From: Brevibacterium sp. UCMA 11754
GTDB lineage: Bacteria > Actinomycetota > Actinomycetes > Actinomycetales > Brevibacteriaceae
Assembly (NCBI RefSeq): GCF_021532275.1
Contig: NZ_JACBOT010000021.1
Span: forward strand, 398,961-462,960
Length of the DNA: 64,000 nt
Direction of reading: 5' to 3'
Positions 26,205-34,756 of the stretch are shown here, in pieces. The notes beneath the pieces are model-generated. The model was not told where the DNA came from. It saw only the letters and a list, made by a program, of their open reading frames with translations, and ran no database searches. How positions within the stretch are numbered: position 1 is the stretch's first letter; every line of letters starts with the position of its first letter. The position numbers and the translations under genes were made by a program.

Positions 26205-27193
26205 GTCGTGGATACCTCCGTTGTCCAGGTGCGCGGTGCTCCGGCGGTGCGAAGCGCGAGCGCCAAGTGTTCGGCCTGTTCGTCCGAGTCGGCGAGAGCG
26301 AGGGCGCAGCCTCCGAGGCCGCCTCCGGTGAGTTTGGCGCCGTGGGCTCCGGCTGCGAGTGCTGCCTCGACGAGCGCATCGAGGGCCGGGCTGCTGACTC
26401 CGATGCTCCTGAGCAGCTTGTGTGCGTCGAGCATCCGCGACCCGAGCGTGGCGAGGTCGCCGGATCGAACGTCATCGACCGCGTCCTCCGTGAGTTCCCC
26501 GAGGTGGGAGATCGCGGCCTCAACGTGCTTCGGCTGTGCGGCGCGCAGTTCGCGAACCCCGGCGACCGCCTCGGCGGTGGAGCCTTGCTGGCCCGAGTCT
26601 GCGACCACGAAGATCAGCCTCCTGCCGACGTCGATCGCTGTGGCCCGACCGCTTTGGAACCTGATGGGCACTTGAGTTGCGACGGCCCATGCGTCGATTC
26701 CGCTGGGGCGACCGTGCGCAACAGATTCTGCCCTCGCCACGACGGCGTGGAGAGCGTCACGGTCGAGGACCTTCCCACGGAGATCAGCCACTGCCCGTGC
26801 GATCGCGGTGGCAACTGCAGCGCTCGAACCAAGGCCGCGACTATGGGGAATCGCACTGCGAATGCCGACCTGGACCTCGGCGGTCTCATCACCTGTGGCC
26901 TCGAGGGCCGCGCACAGTCCGGCGACCACGGGCCCCATCTGAGGTGGTGCTGCTTGGGCAGTGCCGGAGAACAGTTGGCTGTCGATGTGCGTCTCCCGTC
27001 CTGGGGTGAGGCGAATGTCGGCCTGTGCCCCGAGTCCGTGAAGAGGGACGGCGAGCGCAGGGGCTCCGTAGACCACGGCGTGTTCGCCGAAGAGTATCGC
27101 CTTTGCATGGGCGTGGCCCTGTGCGGGATATCCGAGCCCAGCGCCTCGCGCACTGGAGGTGTCGCACGGGTCGGTTGGAGAGGAATTGTGCAT
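26201..27193 (-). CDS. mvaK1: Mevalonate kinase
   Basis: First step of the lower mevalonate pathway. About 330 residues from ATG 27193: HAHAKAILFGEHAVVYGAPA, then PHSRGLGSSAAVATAIARAV (ATP loop), GRPSGIDAWAVATQ, and KLTGGGLGGCALAL near the end. The frame stays open further upstream but reads as unconserved Arg/His-rich sequence, so ATG 27193 is preferred although no clear ribosome site precedes it. A 24-codon mini-ORF ends 11 bases upstream. Confidence 0.92.
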   Translation of the reverse strand: MHNSSPTDPCDTSSARGAGLGYPAQGHAHAKAILFGEHAVVYGAPALAVPLHGLGAQADIRLTPGRETHIDSQLFSGTAQAAPPQMGPVVAGLCAALEATGDETAEVQVGIRSAIPHSRGLGSSAAVATAIARAVADLRGKVLDRDALHAVVARAESVAHGRPSGIDAWAVATQVPIRFQSGRATAIDVGRRLIFVVADSGQQGSTAEAVAGVRELRAAQPKHVEAAISHLGELTEDAVDDVRSGDLATLGSRMLDAHKLLRSIGVSSPALDALVEAALAAGAHGAKLTGGGLGGCALALADSDEQAEHLALALRTAGAPRTWTTEVSTT

Positions 27194-27204
27194 GCGGCGC
27201 GAAG

Positions 27205-27279
27205 TCAGTGGGTGTCGTCGCGGACGAGGTCGATCCCTGACGGCCTCGTGCAGGGGGCGTGGTTCTGTGTTTCGGTCAT
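27205..27279 (-). other. Possible leader mini-ORF upstream of mvaK1
   Basis: ATG at 27279 opens 24 codons (MTETQNHAPCTRPSG to DDTH) that stop 11 bases before the mvaK1 ATG. AGGATGG lies about ten bases upstream. mvaK1 lacks its own clear ribosome site, so re-initiation after this ORF is possible. Coding evidence is weak. Confidence 0.25.
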
Positions 27280-27353
27280 GGTGGTTCCATCCTATGCCGT
27301 ACTCCGATTCTGCTGTCGGGCGGAGGGCTCGGAGACGAGACAGTTTGCCGAGG

Positions 27354-28043
27354 TCAATCCTGACAGCGATCGCCAGCACAGCCGTCGGCCTCGTGCTCGC
27401 CGGTGAGCACAGACACTGGTGCGGCGCAGCAGGCATCCCCGCGCCACGCCTCGATGCCCTCTCTGATGGCGAAGACGGCGATCACGAGAGCAGCGAGGGA
27501 GTCCGCCCATGCCCACCCGAGGGTGCTGTTGAGCAGCAATCCTGCGAGCAGAGCGGCAGAGAGATACGTGCAGATCAGGGTCTGTTTGGAATCTGCGATC
27601 GCCGAGGCGGACCCGAGTTCGCGACCCGTGCGACGTTCGAACCAGCTGAGGAATGGCATCACGAGAAGGCTCAGGGCGGCGATGACGATGCCGACGGTGG
27701 AATGCTCTGGATCGCGCCAACCGGCCAGGGAGGCGATTGCATCGACGCTGACGTAGATTGCCAGGGCGAAGAAGGACACCGCGATCACGCGCAGGGCCGT
27801 CTTCTCCCTCCGCTCGGGGTCGGGTGCTGCGAATTGCCATGCCACGGCTACCGCAGAGAGGACTTCGACGATCGAGTCGAGCCCGAACCCGATGAGAGCC
27901 GCCGAGGAGGCTGCCCCACCTGCGATGAGAGCCACAACGGCCTCGATGACGTTCCACGTGATGGTGATGGCCACGACGATCCTGATGCGTCGACGCAGAA
28001 CCTGTACGCGCGGTGGAGCAGTGGGAACAACCGTGTTGCTCAC
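27354..28043 (-). CDS. Cation diffusion facilitator-type heavy-metal transporter
   Basis: 229 residues, about six membrane helices. It has GFGLDSIVEVLSAVAVAW in helix 2 and ADSLAALVIAVFAIREGIEAW in helix 5, which hold the acidic metal sites of this CDF branch. The short cytosolic tail has five Cys (DACCAAP, GCAGDRC), which probably bind metal. Its start overlaps the stop of the CmtR-like repressor (ATGA), so the pair forms a metal-efflux operon, probably for Cd/Pb or Zn. The assignment of the metal is inferred from the regulator. Confidence 0.88.
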   Translation of the reverse strand: MSNTVVPTAPPRVQVLRRRIRIVVAITITWNVIEAVVALIAGGAASSAALIGFGLDSIVEVLSAVAVAWQFAAPDPERREKTALRVIAVSFFALAIYVSVDAIASLAGWRDPEHSTVGIVIAALSLLVMPFLSWFERRTGRELGSASAIADSKQTLICTYLSAALLAGLLLNSTLGWAWADSLAALVIAVFAIREGIEAWRGDACCAAPVSVLTGEHEADGCAGDRCQD

Positions 28044-28423
28044 GCCTTGGCCCCACGGCCACGGTCGTCGGCAGGTTCGCGATCGCAGCAGCCGGGCACG
28101 GTGCAGGAGGGGTTGAGGCAGGGGGCGCTCTCGTCGACTGCGAGAGTGACGTCGAGCAGACTGTTGAGGGCCGAACTGATGTGGGGATCCGCGATCTCGT
28201 ATCTGGTCTGTCGCCCCTCAGCCTCGGCCACAACTATTCCGCATCCGCGCAGGCAGGCCAGATGATTTGAGACGTTCGTCCTGGTCAGATCCAGATCGCG
28301 CGCGAGCTGCGCAGGATATCCGGGAGAGTCGAACAGCGAGAGCAGGATTCGCGAGCGGGTTGAATCGGCCATGGCCCGACCCAGACGGTTCATCACGTCG
28401 ACGCGAGAAGCAATGGTCAGCAT
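28040..28423 (-). CDS. CmtR-like ArsR-family metal-sensing repressor
   Basis: Winged-helix repressor, about 127 residues. From ATG 28423 the cysteines fall at positions 57, 61 and 102, exactly the Cd/Pb ligands known for mycobacterial CmtR, within VSNHLACLRGCGIVVAE and DESAPC. This decides the start, although the frame is open up to a GTG at 28489 that overlaps the sigma-factor stop. Extra Cys follow at 107, 112 and 113. TATACT lies 13 bases before the ATG and a GGTCAG/CTGACC palindrome spans the start codon, which suggests autoregulation. Confidence 0.9.
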   Translation of the reverse strand: MLTIASRVDVMNRLGRAMADSTRSRILLSLFDSPGYPAQLARDLDLTRTNVSNHLACLRGCGIVVAEAEGRQTRYEIADPHISSALNSLLDVTLAVDESAPCLNPSCTVPGCCDREPADDRGRGAKA

Positions 28424-28432
28424 ATTCTGACC
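28415..28432. promoter_or_regulatory. Operator-like palindrome over the cmtR-like start
   Basis: GGTCAG, six bases, CTGACC: a perfect inverted repeat that includes the ATG of the repressor. A further GGTCAGC (minus-strand reading) lies just upstream of the TATACT -10. Confidence 0.6.
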
Positions 28433-28485
28433 ATACAGTATACGCTGACCTATATCGATAGGGCTGAACGTATATGCCTGTTGGT

Positions 28486-29832
28486 TCACCTTCCTGATCG
28501 AGCCTCGAGCGACCGGGTCTCGAGATAGGCGCGTTCGGCGGGGTCGGTGGTCAGCTCGATGGCGCGGCGATAGGCGAGTCGGGCCTCACGTACTCGATCG
28601 GCACGGGTGAGCAGATGCGCGCGCAGCGCCCACGTCGGCTGGAACGAAGCGGCGCGTCCGGTGGGAGCGGCAGCACTGGTGAGAACCGAGGTCCCGCCGA
28701 CTGTGCCCCGGTCGGTCCCGGGCCCTGCGGTGTCAAGACTATCGAGTTCGGCCAGACCAGCCTCCGGACCGTCGATCTCAGCAATGACCGCGGCCCTCGA
28801 TACAGCTCCGCCGAGGCTGGGCGCCATCCGCTCCACATCGTCGTGGAGGCGCAGCAGCATCGGCCAATCGGTGCCTCCACCACGCACACCGGACATGTGG
28901 AGGATCTGGATCGCAGCCTGGAGGCCGAAGCGACCGATCTCGCCGCTGCGCTGCACTGCGCGCAGATGATCCTCGCCCCTGGCGATGAGCACGGCATCCC
29001 AGACGCCCGGATCCTGATCGTCGAGGGGAACGAACAGTCCGTCCTTGCTGCGGCGGGCCGGGAACCGGGCGGCGGAGAGATGGATGAGGGCTGCGAGCCC
29101 GTGTGATTCTCCATCCCTTGGGCACAGTTCTGTCAGCAGCCGGGAGAGATAGAGGGTCTCGCCGATGGTGCCATCGCGCGGCTGGGCCGGCGCATGCACC
29201 CAGTCGATGGCGAAGGCACCGTAGATTGCTTCTTGGATGTCGGGGAGTCGAACGTCGAGATCGGAACGATCAGGAAGGCCGAAACCGATGCCCAAGGCAG
29301 CGATGCGCTTCTTCGCCCTGGTCAATCGTGCGGCGACTGTCGCGGTCGGAAGCGCCATTCCCGCGGCAATCTGCTTCCCAGTCATGCCCATGACCGCAGA
29401 GAGCATGAGCAGCGGTCGGGTTGGCGGATCGATGTCCGGATGGGCGCACGCCCCCAGCAGTCCGAGGCGACGATCGGGAAGAGCATCCGGATCGGGTGGA
29501 TCTGCGGATCCAGGGTGCACTGAGGATCCAGGGTGCACCGAGTCATCTGAGCCGTCGTGGACCGCGGGATCCCAGACCACCGAGGTGCGGACCGCCGCCG
29601 ATTTCCATACATCGCGTCGTGCATTGAGGGCAACCCGATAGAGCCAGCCCTCGGGATTGGCCGGGACTCCCTGTTCCCGCCACACGCGAACACCGCGTTC
29701 GAGAGCCGAGCTCAGGGCATCCTCGGCGCCGGCGAGATCCCCGTCGGCGGACGCGATGAGGGCGATGATCCGCCCCCAGCCGTCCTGGGAGAGGAGCATC
29801 GCCGTCTCGCTTGGATCCGAATTCTCGGTCAT
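28486..29832 (-). CDS. ECF RNA polymerase sigma factor, ECF42 type
   Basis: 448 residues. The sigma-70 region 2 (GWGRIIALIASADGDLAGAEDALSSAL, NPEGWLYRVALNARRD) and region 4 (TGKQIAAGMALPTATVAARLTRAKKRI) are followed by a roughly 200-residue C-terminal helical extension (DUF6596-like) typical of this group. The partner DGPF gene lies 34 bases upstream in the same direction, the hallmark of ECF42. GAGGGA precedes the ATG. A small hairpin (CGCTGC/GCAGCG at 29847-29862) stands between the two genes. An 18-base duplication at 29506-29541 encodes SVHPGS twice in the linker between regions 2 and 4. Confidence 0.9.
   Translation of the reverse strand: MTENSDPSETAMLLSQDGWGRIIALIASADGDLAGAEDALSSALERGVRVWREQGVPANPEGWLYRVALNARRDVWKSAAVRTSVVWDPAVHDGSDDSVHPGSSVHPGSADPPDPDALPDRRLGLLGACAHPDIDPPTRPLLMLSAVMGMTGKQIAAGMALPTATVAARLTRAKKRIAALGIGFGLPDRSDLDVRLPDIQEAIYGAFAIDWVHAPAQPRDGTIGETLYLSRLLTELCPRDGESHGLAALIHLSAARFPARRSKDGLFVPLDDQDPGVWDAVLIARGEDHLRAVQRSGEIGRFGLQAAIQILHMSGVRGGGTDWPMLLRLHDDVERMAPSLGGAVSRAAVIAEIDGPEAGLAELDSLDTAGPGTDRGTVGGTSVLTSAAAPTGRAASFQPTWALRAHLLTRADRVREARLAYRRAIELTTDPAERAYLETRSLEARSGR
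29506..29541. repeat. 18-bp tandem duplication inside the sigma-factor gene
   Basis: GGATCCAGGGTGCACTGA and GGATCCAGGGTGCACCGA lie side by side. The unit is six codons, so the frame is kept. Confidence 0.85.
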
Positions 29833-29866
29833 ACAAGATCCCTCAGCGCTGCCGTTGCAGCGACAA

Positions 29867-30259
29867 TCACTGACCGGCTCGGGCCTGTACCCACCGTCCC
29901 TCTATATAGGAGACTGCCGCCGCTCGCACCTCGACGACCCCGTAGTTCGTTCCGGGGAACTTCTCTGCCCAGGCCAGGGCCGCGTCTCGGCTCTCGACGT
30001 CGATGACGAAGACTCCGGCCAGCGCTTCCTTCGTCGCGGCGAAGGGCCCGTCCTCGATGACGACAGAGCCACCTCGGCGGGTGACGGTGGTTGTCGCCTG
30101 CTGCGGTTCGAGCATCTCGGCGGCGATGAAGACTCCCGCCGAATAGAGAGCGTCGGCGTAGTCGGCCATGAGTCTCTGCATCTCCTCCATGACCTCGGGG
30201 GAGGGCTGGGGGCCGCCGTCTTGAAGTTCGGGTGCGTGGAAGACCAGTGAGTAGCGCAT
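29867..30259 (-). CDS. YCII/DGPF-domain protein partnered with the ECF sigma factor
   Basis: 130 residues, MRYSLVFHAPELQDGG at the start, IEDGPFAATKEALAGVFVIDV in the middle with the DGPF motif, and GVVEVRA near the end. This family always sits next to ECF42 sigma factors; the biochemical role is not established. GGAG lies seven bases before the ATG. It is the first gene of the pair. Confidence 0.9.
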   Translation of the reverse strand: MRYSLVFHAPELQDGGPQPSPEVMEEMQRLMADYADALYSAGVFIAAEMLEPQQATTTVTRRGGSVVIEDGPFAATKEALAGVFVIDVESRDAALAWAEKFPGTNYGVVEVRAAAVSYIEGRWVQARAGQ

Positions 30260-30451
30260 TGTCGTGCTCCATTCATCTCATGAGCGGACGTGTTTCGGTC
30301 GCTCATCATTGAGACGACCGAGATCGCGCCGATTCGACACGTAGGTGAAGATTATCGTGAGAGTTGCTGCACGACAACGGATTTCACCGGCTTCGGACAG
30401 CGCAGAACACGAGATTTCCGGGCCAGATCTCACTCTGTCCTGTACAGGCAG

Positions 30452-30457
30452 TAGTTT
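30452..30457 (+). promoter_or_regulatory. Putative -10 of a leaderless promoter
   Basis: TAGTTT ends six bases before the ATG at 30464. No ribosome site is visible. Confidence 0.45.
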
Positions 30458-30463
30458 GGTTCC

Positions 30464-32239
30464 ATGACCTCACCCGATTCCGCTCCCGCTGCGTGGTGTG
30501 TGATCGGCCGTGCGCCCGATCGCGCCCTTGGTGGCGTTCGGGGTATGGGTTCGATGATCGCCGTCGCCGACCTCGACGATGCCAGGCAGCGGATCGGGCG
30601 TCACCACCTCGGCGCGGATGAGCTGCCGGAATTCGTGCGAATCCGAGAAGCAGAGGACCGGCCGAGGTGGGTCTTCAGCGACACTCCGAATTGGTATCCA
30701 GCCCTGTTGGCCGCCGGGGTGCAGATCGAACGCTGCTATGACCTGCGGCTGACCCATGCGATACTCATGCGCTCGGAACTCGTCACCGATCACAGTGCTC
30801 TCGTGGCTGCGCAGGAGTGGGATGCGGGCCCCGTGAGTGCACCGACCGCGCCCGAGGCGGAGGCGCTCTTCGAAGTCACCGAACGCCGCAGCCACATCAA
30901 AACGGTCCCCCACGACATCGAGTCTGCGCTCGCCGAATTCTCCCGTCAGTCCACGGCCTTGCAGACTGCCTCCGATCCCGGCCGGCTGCGTCTGCTGCTC
31001 GCTGCGGAGTCCGCCGGTGGGCTCGTGGCCGCGGAGATGCAGGCGGCCGGGGTGCCCTGGGACGTCGCCGAACACGACCGGATCCTCGCTGCGGAGCTCG
31101 GTCCGCGGCCGGCGCGGGATGCGAAGCCTGCGAAGATGCTCGCCGTCGCCGAGGAGGTCCGGGCGGCTCTCGACGATCCGCGGGCCAATCTCGACTCCCA
31201 CGTCAAACTTCTCCACTCCCTGCATGCCGCCGGAATCAATGTCGCCTCGACGTCGAAATGGGAGCTCGAGCAGAGCGAACACCCTGCCATCGCACCCTTG
31301 CTGCAGTACAAGAAGCAGTCACGTCTGCTGACTGCCAACGGTTGGCATTGGCTCGATGAATGGGTCTCCGAGGGCCGGTACCGTCCCGTCTACGTGCCCG
31401 GAGGAGTCGTCACCGGTCGCTGGGCAGCCAGCGGCGGCGGTGCTCTCCAGATTCCCCGTCAGCTGCGACCGGCCCTGCGCGCGGACCCCGGCTGGCGGCT
31501 GATCTCGGCCGATGTCGCCCAGTTGGAGCCACGGGCGCTCGCCGCCATGTCCGGGGACGCCGCCATGGCCGAGGCCGGTCGTGGTCGTGATCTGTACTCC
31601 GGCCTCGTCGACGAAGGCATCGTCGGCACCCGACAGGAGGCGAAGATCGCCGTGCTCGGCGCCATGTACGGTTCCACGACCGGTGACAGCGGCAGACTCG
31701 TGCCCCGCCTGCGCACGAGCTTTCCCGCCGCCATGGGCTTGGTCGATTCCGCCGCCGAGGAGGGTTCACGCGGAGGGGTCGTGTCCACGTGGTTGGGCAG
31801 GACGTCCCCGATGCCAGGGGAAGGATGGCGCCGAGTTCAGTCGGCGGCGAACCAGTTCGACGCCACCTCACAGGACGAGAACCGTGCCCGGCGTGCCGCC
31901 GGTGACCAGGGACGCTTCACCCGCAACTTCGTCGTCCAGGGAACCGCCGCCGAATGGGCACTTGCCTGGCTGGCCGACCTGAGACTGCGGCTGTCACGGC
32001 TGCCCGCCGTCGATGACCGGAACCCTGGAACCGCCTCGGGACCGGTGTTCTCACGACGGGCTCACCTGGTGTTCTTCCTCCACGATGAGGTCATCGTGCA
32101 TGCCCCGGCCCAGCAGGCCGAAGCCGCGGCGGAGACGATCAGGGAAGCGGCCGCCTCGGCGGGGAAGCTCCTGTTCGGCAATGCACCGGTCGACTTTCCT
32201 CTCGATCTCTCGATCTCCGAGCGGGCGGCCAAGGGCTAG
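30464..32239 (+). CDS. Actinobacterial 3'-5' exonuclease/DNA polymerase A-family protein
   Basis: 591 residues. The N-terminal 200 residues are a degenerate RNase D-like exonuclease domain (VFSDTPNWYPALLAAGVQIERCYDLRLTHAIL). The C-terminal part is a family A polymerase: YVPGGVVTGRWAASGGGALQ, motif A DVAQLEPRALAAMSGD, finger helix EAKIAVLGAMYGSTTG, and motif C FFLHDEVIVH. It is about two-thirds the length of PolI and lacks the 5' nuclease. Its role in repair or translesion synthesis is unproven. Confidence 0.9.
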   Translation: MTSPDSAPAAWCVIGRAPDRALGGVRGMGSMIAVADLDDARQRIGRHHLGADELPEFVRIREAEDRPRWVFSDTPNWYPALLAAGVQIERCYDLRLTHAILMRSELVTDHSALVAAQEWDAGPVSAPTAPEAEALFEVTERRSHIKTVPHDIESALAEFSRQSTALQTASDPGRLRLLLAAESAGGLVAAEMQAAGVPWDVAEHDRILAAELGPRPARDAKPAKMLAVAEEVRAALDDPRANLDSHVKLLHSLHAAGINVASTSKWELEQSEHPAIAPLLQYKKQSRLLTANGWHWLDEWVSEGRYRPVYVPGGVVTGRWAASGGGALQIPRQLRPALRADPGWRLISADVAQLEPRALAAMSGDAAMAEAGRGRDLYSGLVDEGIVGTRQEAKIAVLGAMYGSTTGDSGRLVPRLRTSFPAAMGLVDSAAEEGSRGGVVSTWLGRTSPMPGEGWRRVQSAANQFDATSQDENRARRAAGDQGRFTRNFVVQGTAAEWALAWLADLRLRLSRLPAVDDRNPGTASGPVFSRRAHLVFFLHDEVIVHAPAQQAEAAAETIREAAASAGKLLFGNAPVDFPLDLSISERAAKG

Positions 32240-32404
32240 AGGATGGCGAAGGGGCGCAGGACGGTCCAGAAGGTGCGTCTGTTGCAGAGATCACGGGTGG
32301 GCCCGGAATAACCGACAGATAAGCGGTGCTGCATGTAGTGTATCTGCGGCCCCGTCACGGAGCCGCGAGAACTTTCGGAGTCGTCACAGCACAGAGGAGT
32401 TTCC

Positions 32405-33490
32405 ATGACCTTCACCGTCAAGGCACTGCAGAAGACCGGCCCCGACCAGCCGTTCCAGGTCGCGAACATCGAACGCCGCGACCCCCGGGCCGATGACGTG
32501 GTCATCGACATCAAGGCCGCCGGAATCTGCCACAGCGACATCCACACCATCCGCAACGAATGGGGCGAGGCGCACTTCCCCCTGACCGTCGGCCATGAGA
32601 TCGCCGGCGTCGTCGAGGCCGTCGGCTCCGACGTCACCGACTGGAAGGTCGGCGATCGCGTAGGTGTGGGCTGCATGGTCAACTCGTGCGGAGAGTGTGA
32701 GGAATGCCGGGCAGGGCAGGAGCAGAACTGCCTCAAGGGCCAGGTCGGGACCTACAACTCCACCGACGTCGACGACACCATCACCCAGGGCGGCTACGCC
32801 GAGAAGGTCGTCGTCAACGAGCGCTTCGTCTGCCGTATCCCCGACGCTCTTGGCTTCGACGTCGCGGCCCCGCTGCTCTGCGCCGGTATCACCACCTATG
32901 CGCCGCTCAACCGCTGGGGCGCAGGTGAGAGCAAGGACGGAGCACCGAAGAAGGTCGCCATTCTGGGACTCGGCGGGCTCGGCCACATGGGCGTCCAGAT
33001 CGCCGTCGCCATGGGCGCGGACGTCACCGTCCTCTCCCGCACCCTGAATAAGGAGGAGGCGGCGCTCGAGCTCGGCGCGAAGCAGATGCTCGCGACGACA
33101 GAGGAGGACTTCTTCAGCAAGCACCGCGGAGAATTCGACCTCATCCTCAATACGATCAGCGCGGACATTCCCGTCGACAAGTACCTGAGTCTGCTCAAGC
33201 CCCGAGGAGTCATGACCGTCGTCGGTATGCCTCCGGAGAAGCAGCAGCTGTCCTTCGCCTCCGTGATCGGCGGCGCCAAGGTGCTGGCCGGATCGATGAT
33301 CGGCGGCATCGCCGAGACACAGGAGATGCTCGACTTCTGCGCGAAGCACGACATCGCCGCCACAATCGAGACCGTGAGCATCGACGAAGCGGACGCGACC
33401 TATGACCGCGTCGTCGCCGGCGACGTCTACTTCCGTGCCGTCATCGACACCGCAACATTCGAGGGCGCCGAGGTGACCGCGCTCGCCTGA
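32405..33490 (+). CDS. Zinc-dependent NAD(P) alcohol dehydrogenase (YahK/cinnamyl-alcohol type)
   Basis: 361 residues of the medium-chain family. The catalytic zinc site is GICHSDIH and GHEIAGVV. The structural zinc site is CGECEECRAGQEQNC. The Rossmann loop is GLGGLGHMGVQIA. This branch reduces aldehydes to alcohols with NADPH. GAGGAG precedes the ATG, and TAGTGT at 32336-32341 is a possible -10, which leaves a leader of about 58 bases. It is closed by a good terminator, so it is probably monocistronic. Confidence 0.94.
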   Translation: MTFTVKALQKTGPDQPFQVANIERRDPRADDVVIDIKAAGICHSDIHTIRNEWGEAHFPLTVGHEIAGVVEAVGSDVTDWKVGDRVGVGCMVNSCGECEECRAGQEQNCLKGQVGTYNSTDVDDTITQGGYAEKVVVNERFVCRIPDALGFDVAAPLLCAGITTYAPLNRWGAGESKDGAPKKVAILGLGGLGHMGVQIAVAMGADVTVLSRTLNKEEAALELGAKQMLATTEEDFFSKHRGEFDLILNTISADIPVDKYLSLLKPRGVMTVVGMPPEKQQLSFASVIGGAKVLAGSMIGGIAETQEMLDFCAKHDIAATIETVSIDEADATYDRVVAGDVYFRAVIDTATFEGAEVTALA

Positions 33491-33502
33491 TTGCTGAGGT
33501 GA

Positions 33503-33545
33503 AGGGGCCGTTTCGCTGATAATTCAGCGAGGCGGCCCCTTTTTC
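33503..33545 (+). terminator. Rho-independent terminator of the alcohol dehydrogenase
   Basis: AGGGGCCGTTTCGCTGA pairs with TCAGCGAGGCGGCCCCT (two G-U pairs), with a four-to-five-base loop, and runs into TTTTT. Confidence 0.9.
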
Positions 33546-33708
33546 TGCGATGCAGTCTGTCCCAGCACTGGAACCGCTCACGCCAGTCCTCGGGTTGGTC
33601 GCCCGCGACGAGGGGGCGACGAACTCAGTGCCCGATTCGTCGGCTGAACTGTCTGGGACCCTGGTTGCGGGTTACCGCAATCCGGGGGCTGTCATCAGGT
33701 ATCGACGG

Positions 33709-33714
33709 TAGTCT
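33709..33714 (+). promoter_or_regulatory. Putative -10 of a leaderless vanZ promoter
   Basis: TAGTCT ends seven bases before the ATG at 33722; there is no ribosome site. Confidence 0.4.
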
Positions 33715-33721
33715 GAGCCGC

Positions 33722-34189
33722 ATGGCGAGTCGGCAGAGACGGATGGGCGATATGCTCCTGGTGCTGCTGATCTTCTACACCGTCTTCATCGGCTTCATGA
33801 CGCTGACCCCCTACCAGCTCGACGTCAGCCCTGCGGGTCCGATCGGGAGGCTGCTCCAATTCTTCGCCGATCATCAGGTGACGTCATGGCTGACCTATAC
33901 ACTCGTCGAGAAGCTGGCGAATGTCGCCATGTTCGTCCCGTTCGGATTCCTGCTCGCACTGCAGATGGGGCGTCGGCACTGGTGGGTCGGCGGGGCGGCG
34001 GGCGCGGCCTTCACGTGCCTGATCGAGGGGGCCCAGGTGACTCTGCTCTCGCCCACTCGCTACGGCACGATCAGCGACCTCATCACGAACACGCTCGGTG
34101 CCGTGATCGGTGCCGTCCTCGCGCTGGTCCTCATGGTCCTGCTGCCTCCTCGAGACGAACCGGACGAGGTCGATCGCGTCGTGCGTTGA
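33722..34189 (+). CDS. VanZ-family membrane protein
   Basis: About 155 residues, four membrane helices. VanZ-like motifs are FMTLTPYQLD in the first loop, EKLANVAMFVPFGFLLAL, CLIEGAQ and SDLITNTLGAVIGAVLA. The family includes the teicoplanin-resistance protein VanZ, but most members have no known role. The frame is open 19 codons further upstream; ATG 33722 is preferred because of the -10-like hexamer. It ends 20 bases before the convergent marR stop. Confidence 0.85.
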   Translation: MASRQRRMGDMLLVLLIFYTVFIGFMTLTPYQLDVSPAGPIGRLLQFFADHQVTSWLTYTLVEKLANVAMFVPFGFLLALQMGRRHWWVGGAAGAAFTCLIEGAQVTLLSPTRYGTISDLITNTLGAVIGAVLALVLMVLLPPRDEPDEVDRVVR

Positions 34190-34209
34190 GGACCTTCACC
34201 TCGGCGACC

Positions 34210-34683
34210 TCAGCTCCCGGGTGCGCCCTTCATGTCCTCATTCTCGAGGGCGTTGATACACAGATCGAGAGCCTCGCCGAGGTGGCGTTTGAGTTCCTCG
34301 TCGAGCGAGGAGACCATGAGTGCAGAGATCCTCTCAACCCGTTCGACGGCCCGGTCGAGGGCCCTCCCTCCCTCATCGGTCAGGGTCGTCGGCAGTGCCC
34401 TGCCGGTTTCAGCTTTCGCCGCCCGCGTCACGAGACCCCGGTCCTGCAGGCCCTTCAGCAGTGTATTCATCGTCTGCCGGGTGACGAAGGCCCCGCGGGC
34501 GAGCTCCGAGTTCGATGCTCCCGGAGCCCGGCGCAGCAGCTCGAGGCAGGCGTACTGCGGAGTTGAGATGCCCAGCGGCCGCAGCGCCTCGTCCATGCGC
34601 GAGCGCAGCACCGACTGCAGGTGCTTGAGCTGATATCCGATCAGGGATTCGAGTGCATCTGGTAGCTGTGGCTCTTGACTCAT
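34210..34683 (-). CDS. MarR-family transcriptional regulator
   Basis: 157 residues with the MarR winged helix: LGISTPQYACLELLRRAPGASNSELARGAFVTRQTMNTLLKGLQDRGLVTR, then the wing AKAETGRALPTTLTDEG. It is divergent from the VOC gene. CAGAAT lies six bases before its ATG and is part of a perfect palindrome (34691-34717), so it probably represses itself and its neighbour. Confidence 0.92.
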   Translation of the reverse strand: MSQEPQLPDALESLIGYQLKHLQSVLRSRMDEALRPLGISTPQYACLELLRRAPGASNSELARGAFVTRQTMNTLLKGLQDRGLVTRAAKAETGRALPTTLTDEGGRALDRAVERVERISALMVSSLDEELKRHLGEALDLCINALENEDMKGAPGS

Positions 34684-34690
34684 GTAAGTA

Positions 34691-34717
34691 TTCTGACATA
34701 CATTGTTTATGTCAGAA
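34691..34717. promoter_or_regulatory. Perfect palindromic operator between marR and the VOC gene
   Basis: TTCTGACATA, seven bases, TATGTCAGAA: perfect 10-bp arms. One arm covers the likely -10 (CAGAAT, minus strand) of the marR-type gene. A further half-site-like CTGACATG follows at 34720. Confidence 0.8.
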
Positions 34718-34756
34718 CACTGACATGCATTTCAGCAGCAAGAGATGGGAACGACC

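Noticed and set aside
23049..27279. Terpenoid secondary-metabolite cluster
   Set aside because: No prenyltransferase or terpene cyclase is adjacent; the genes only supply IPP/DMAPP.
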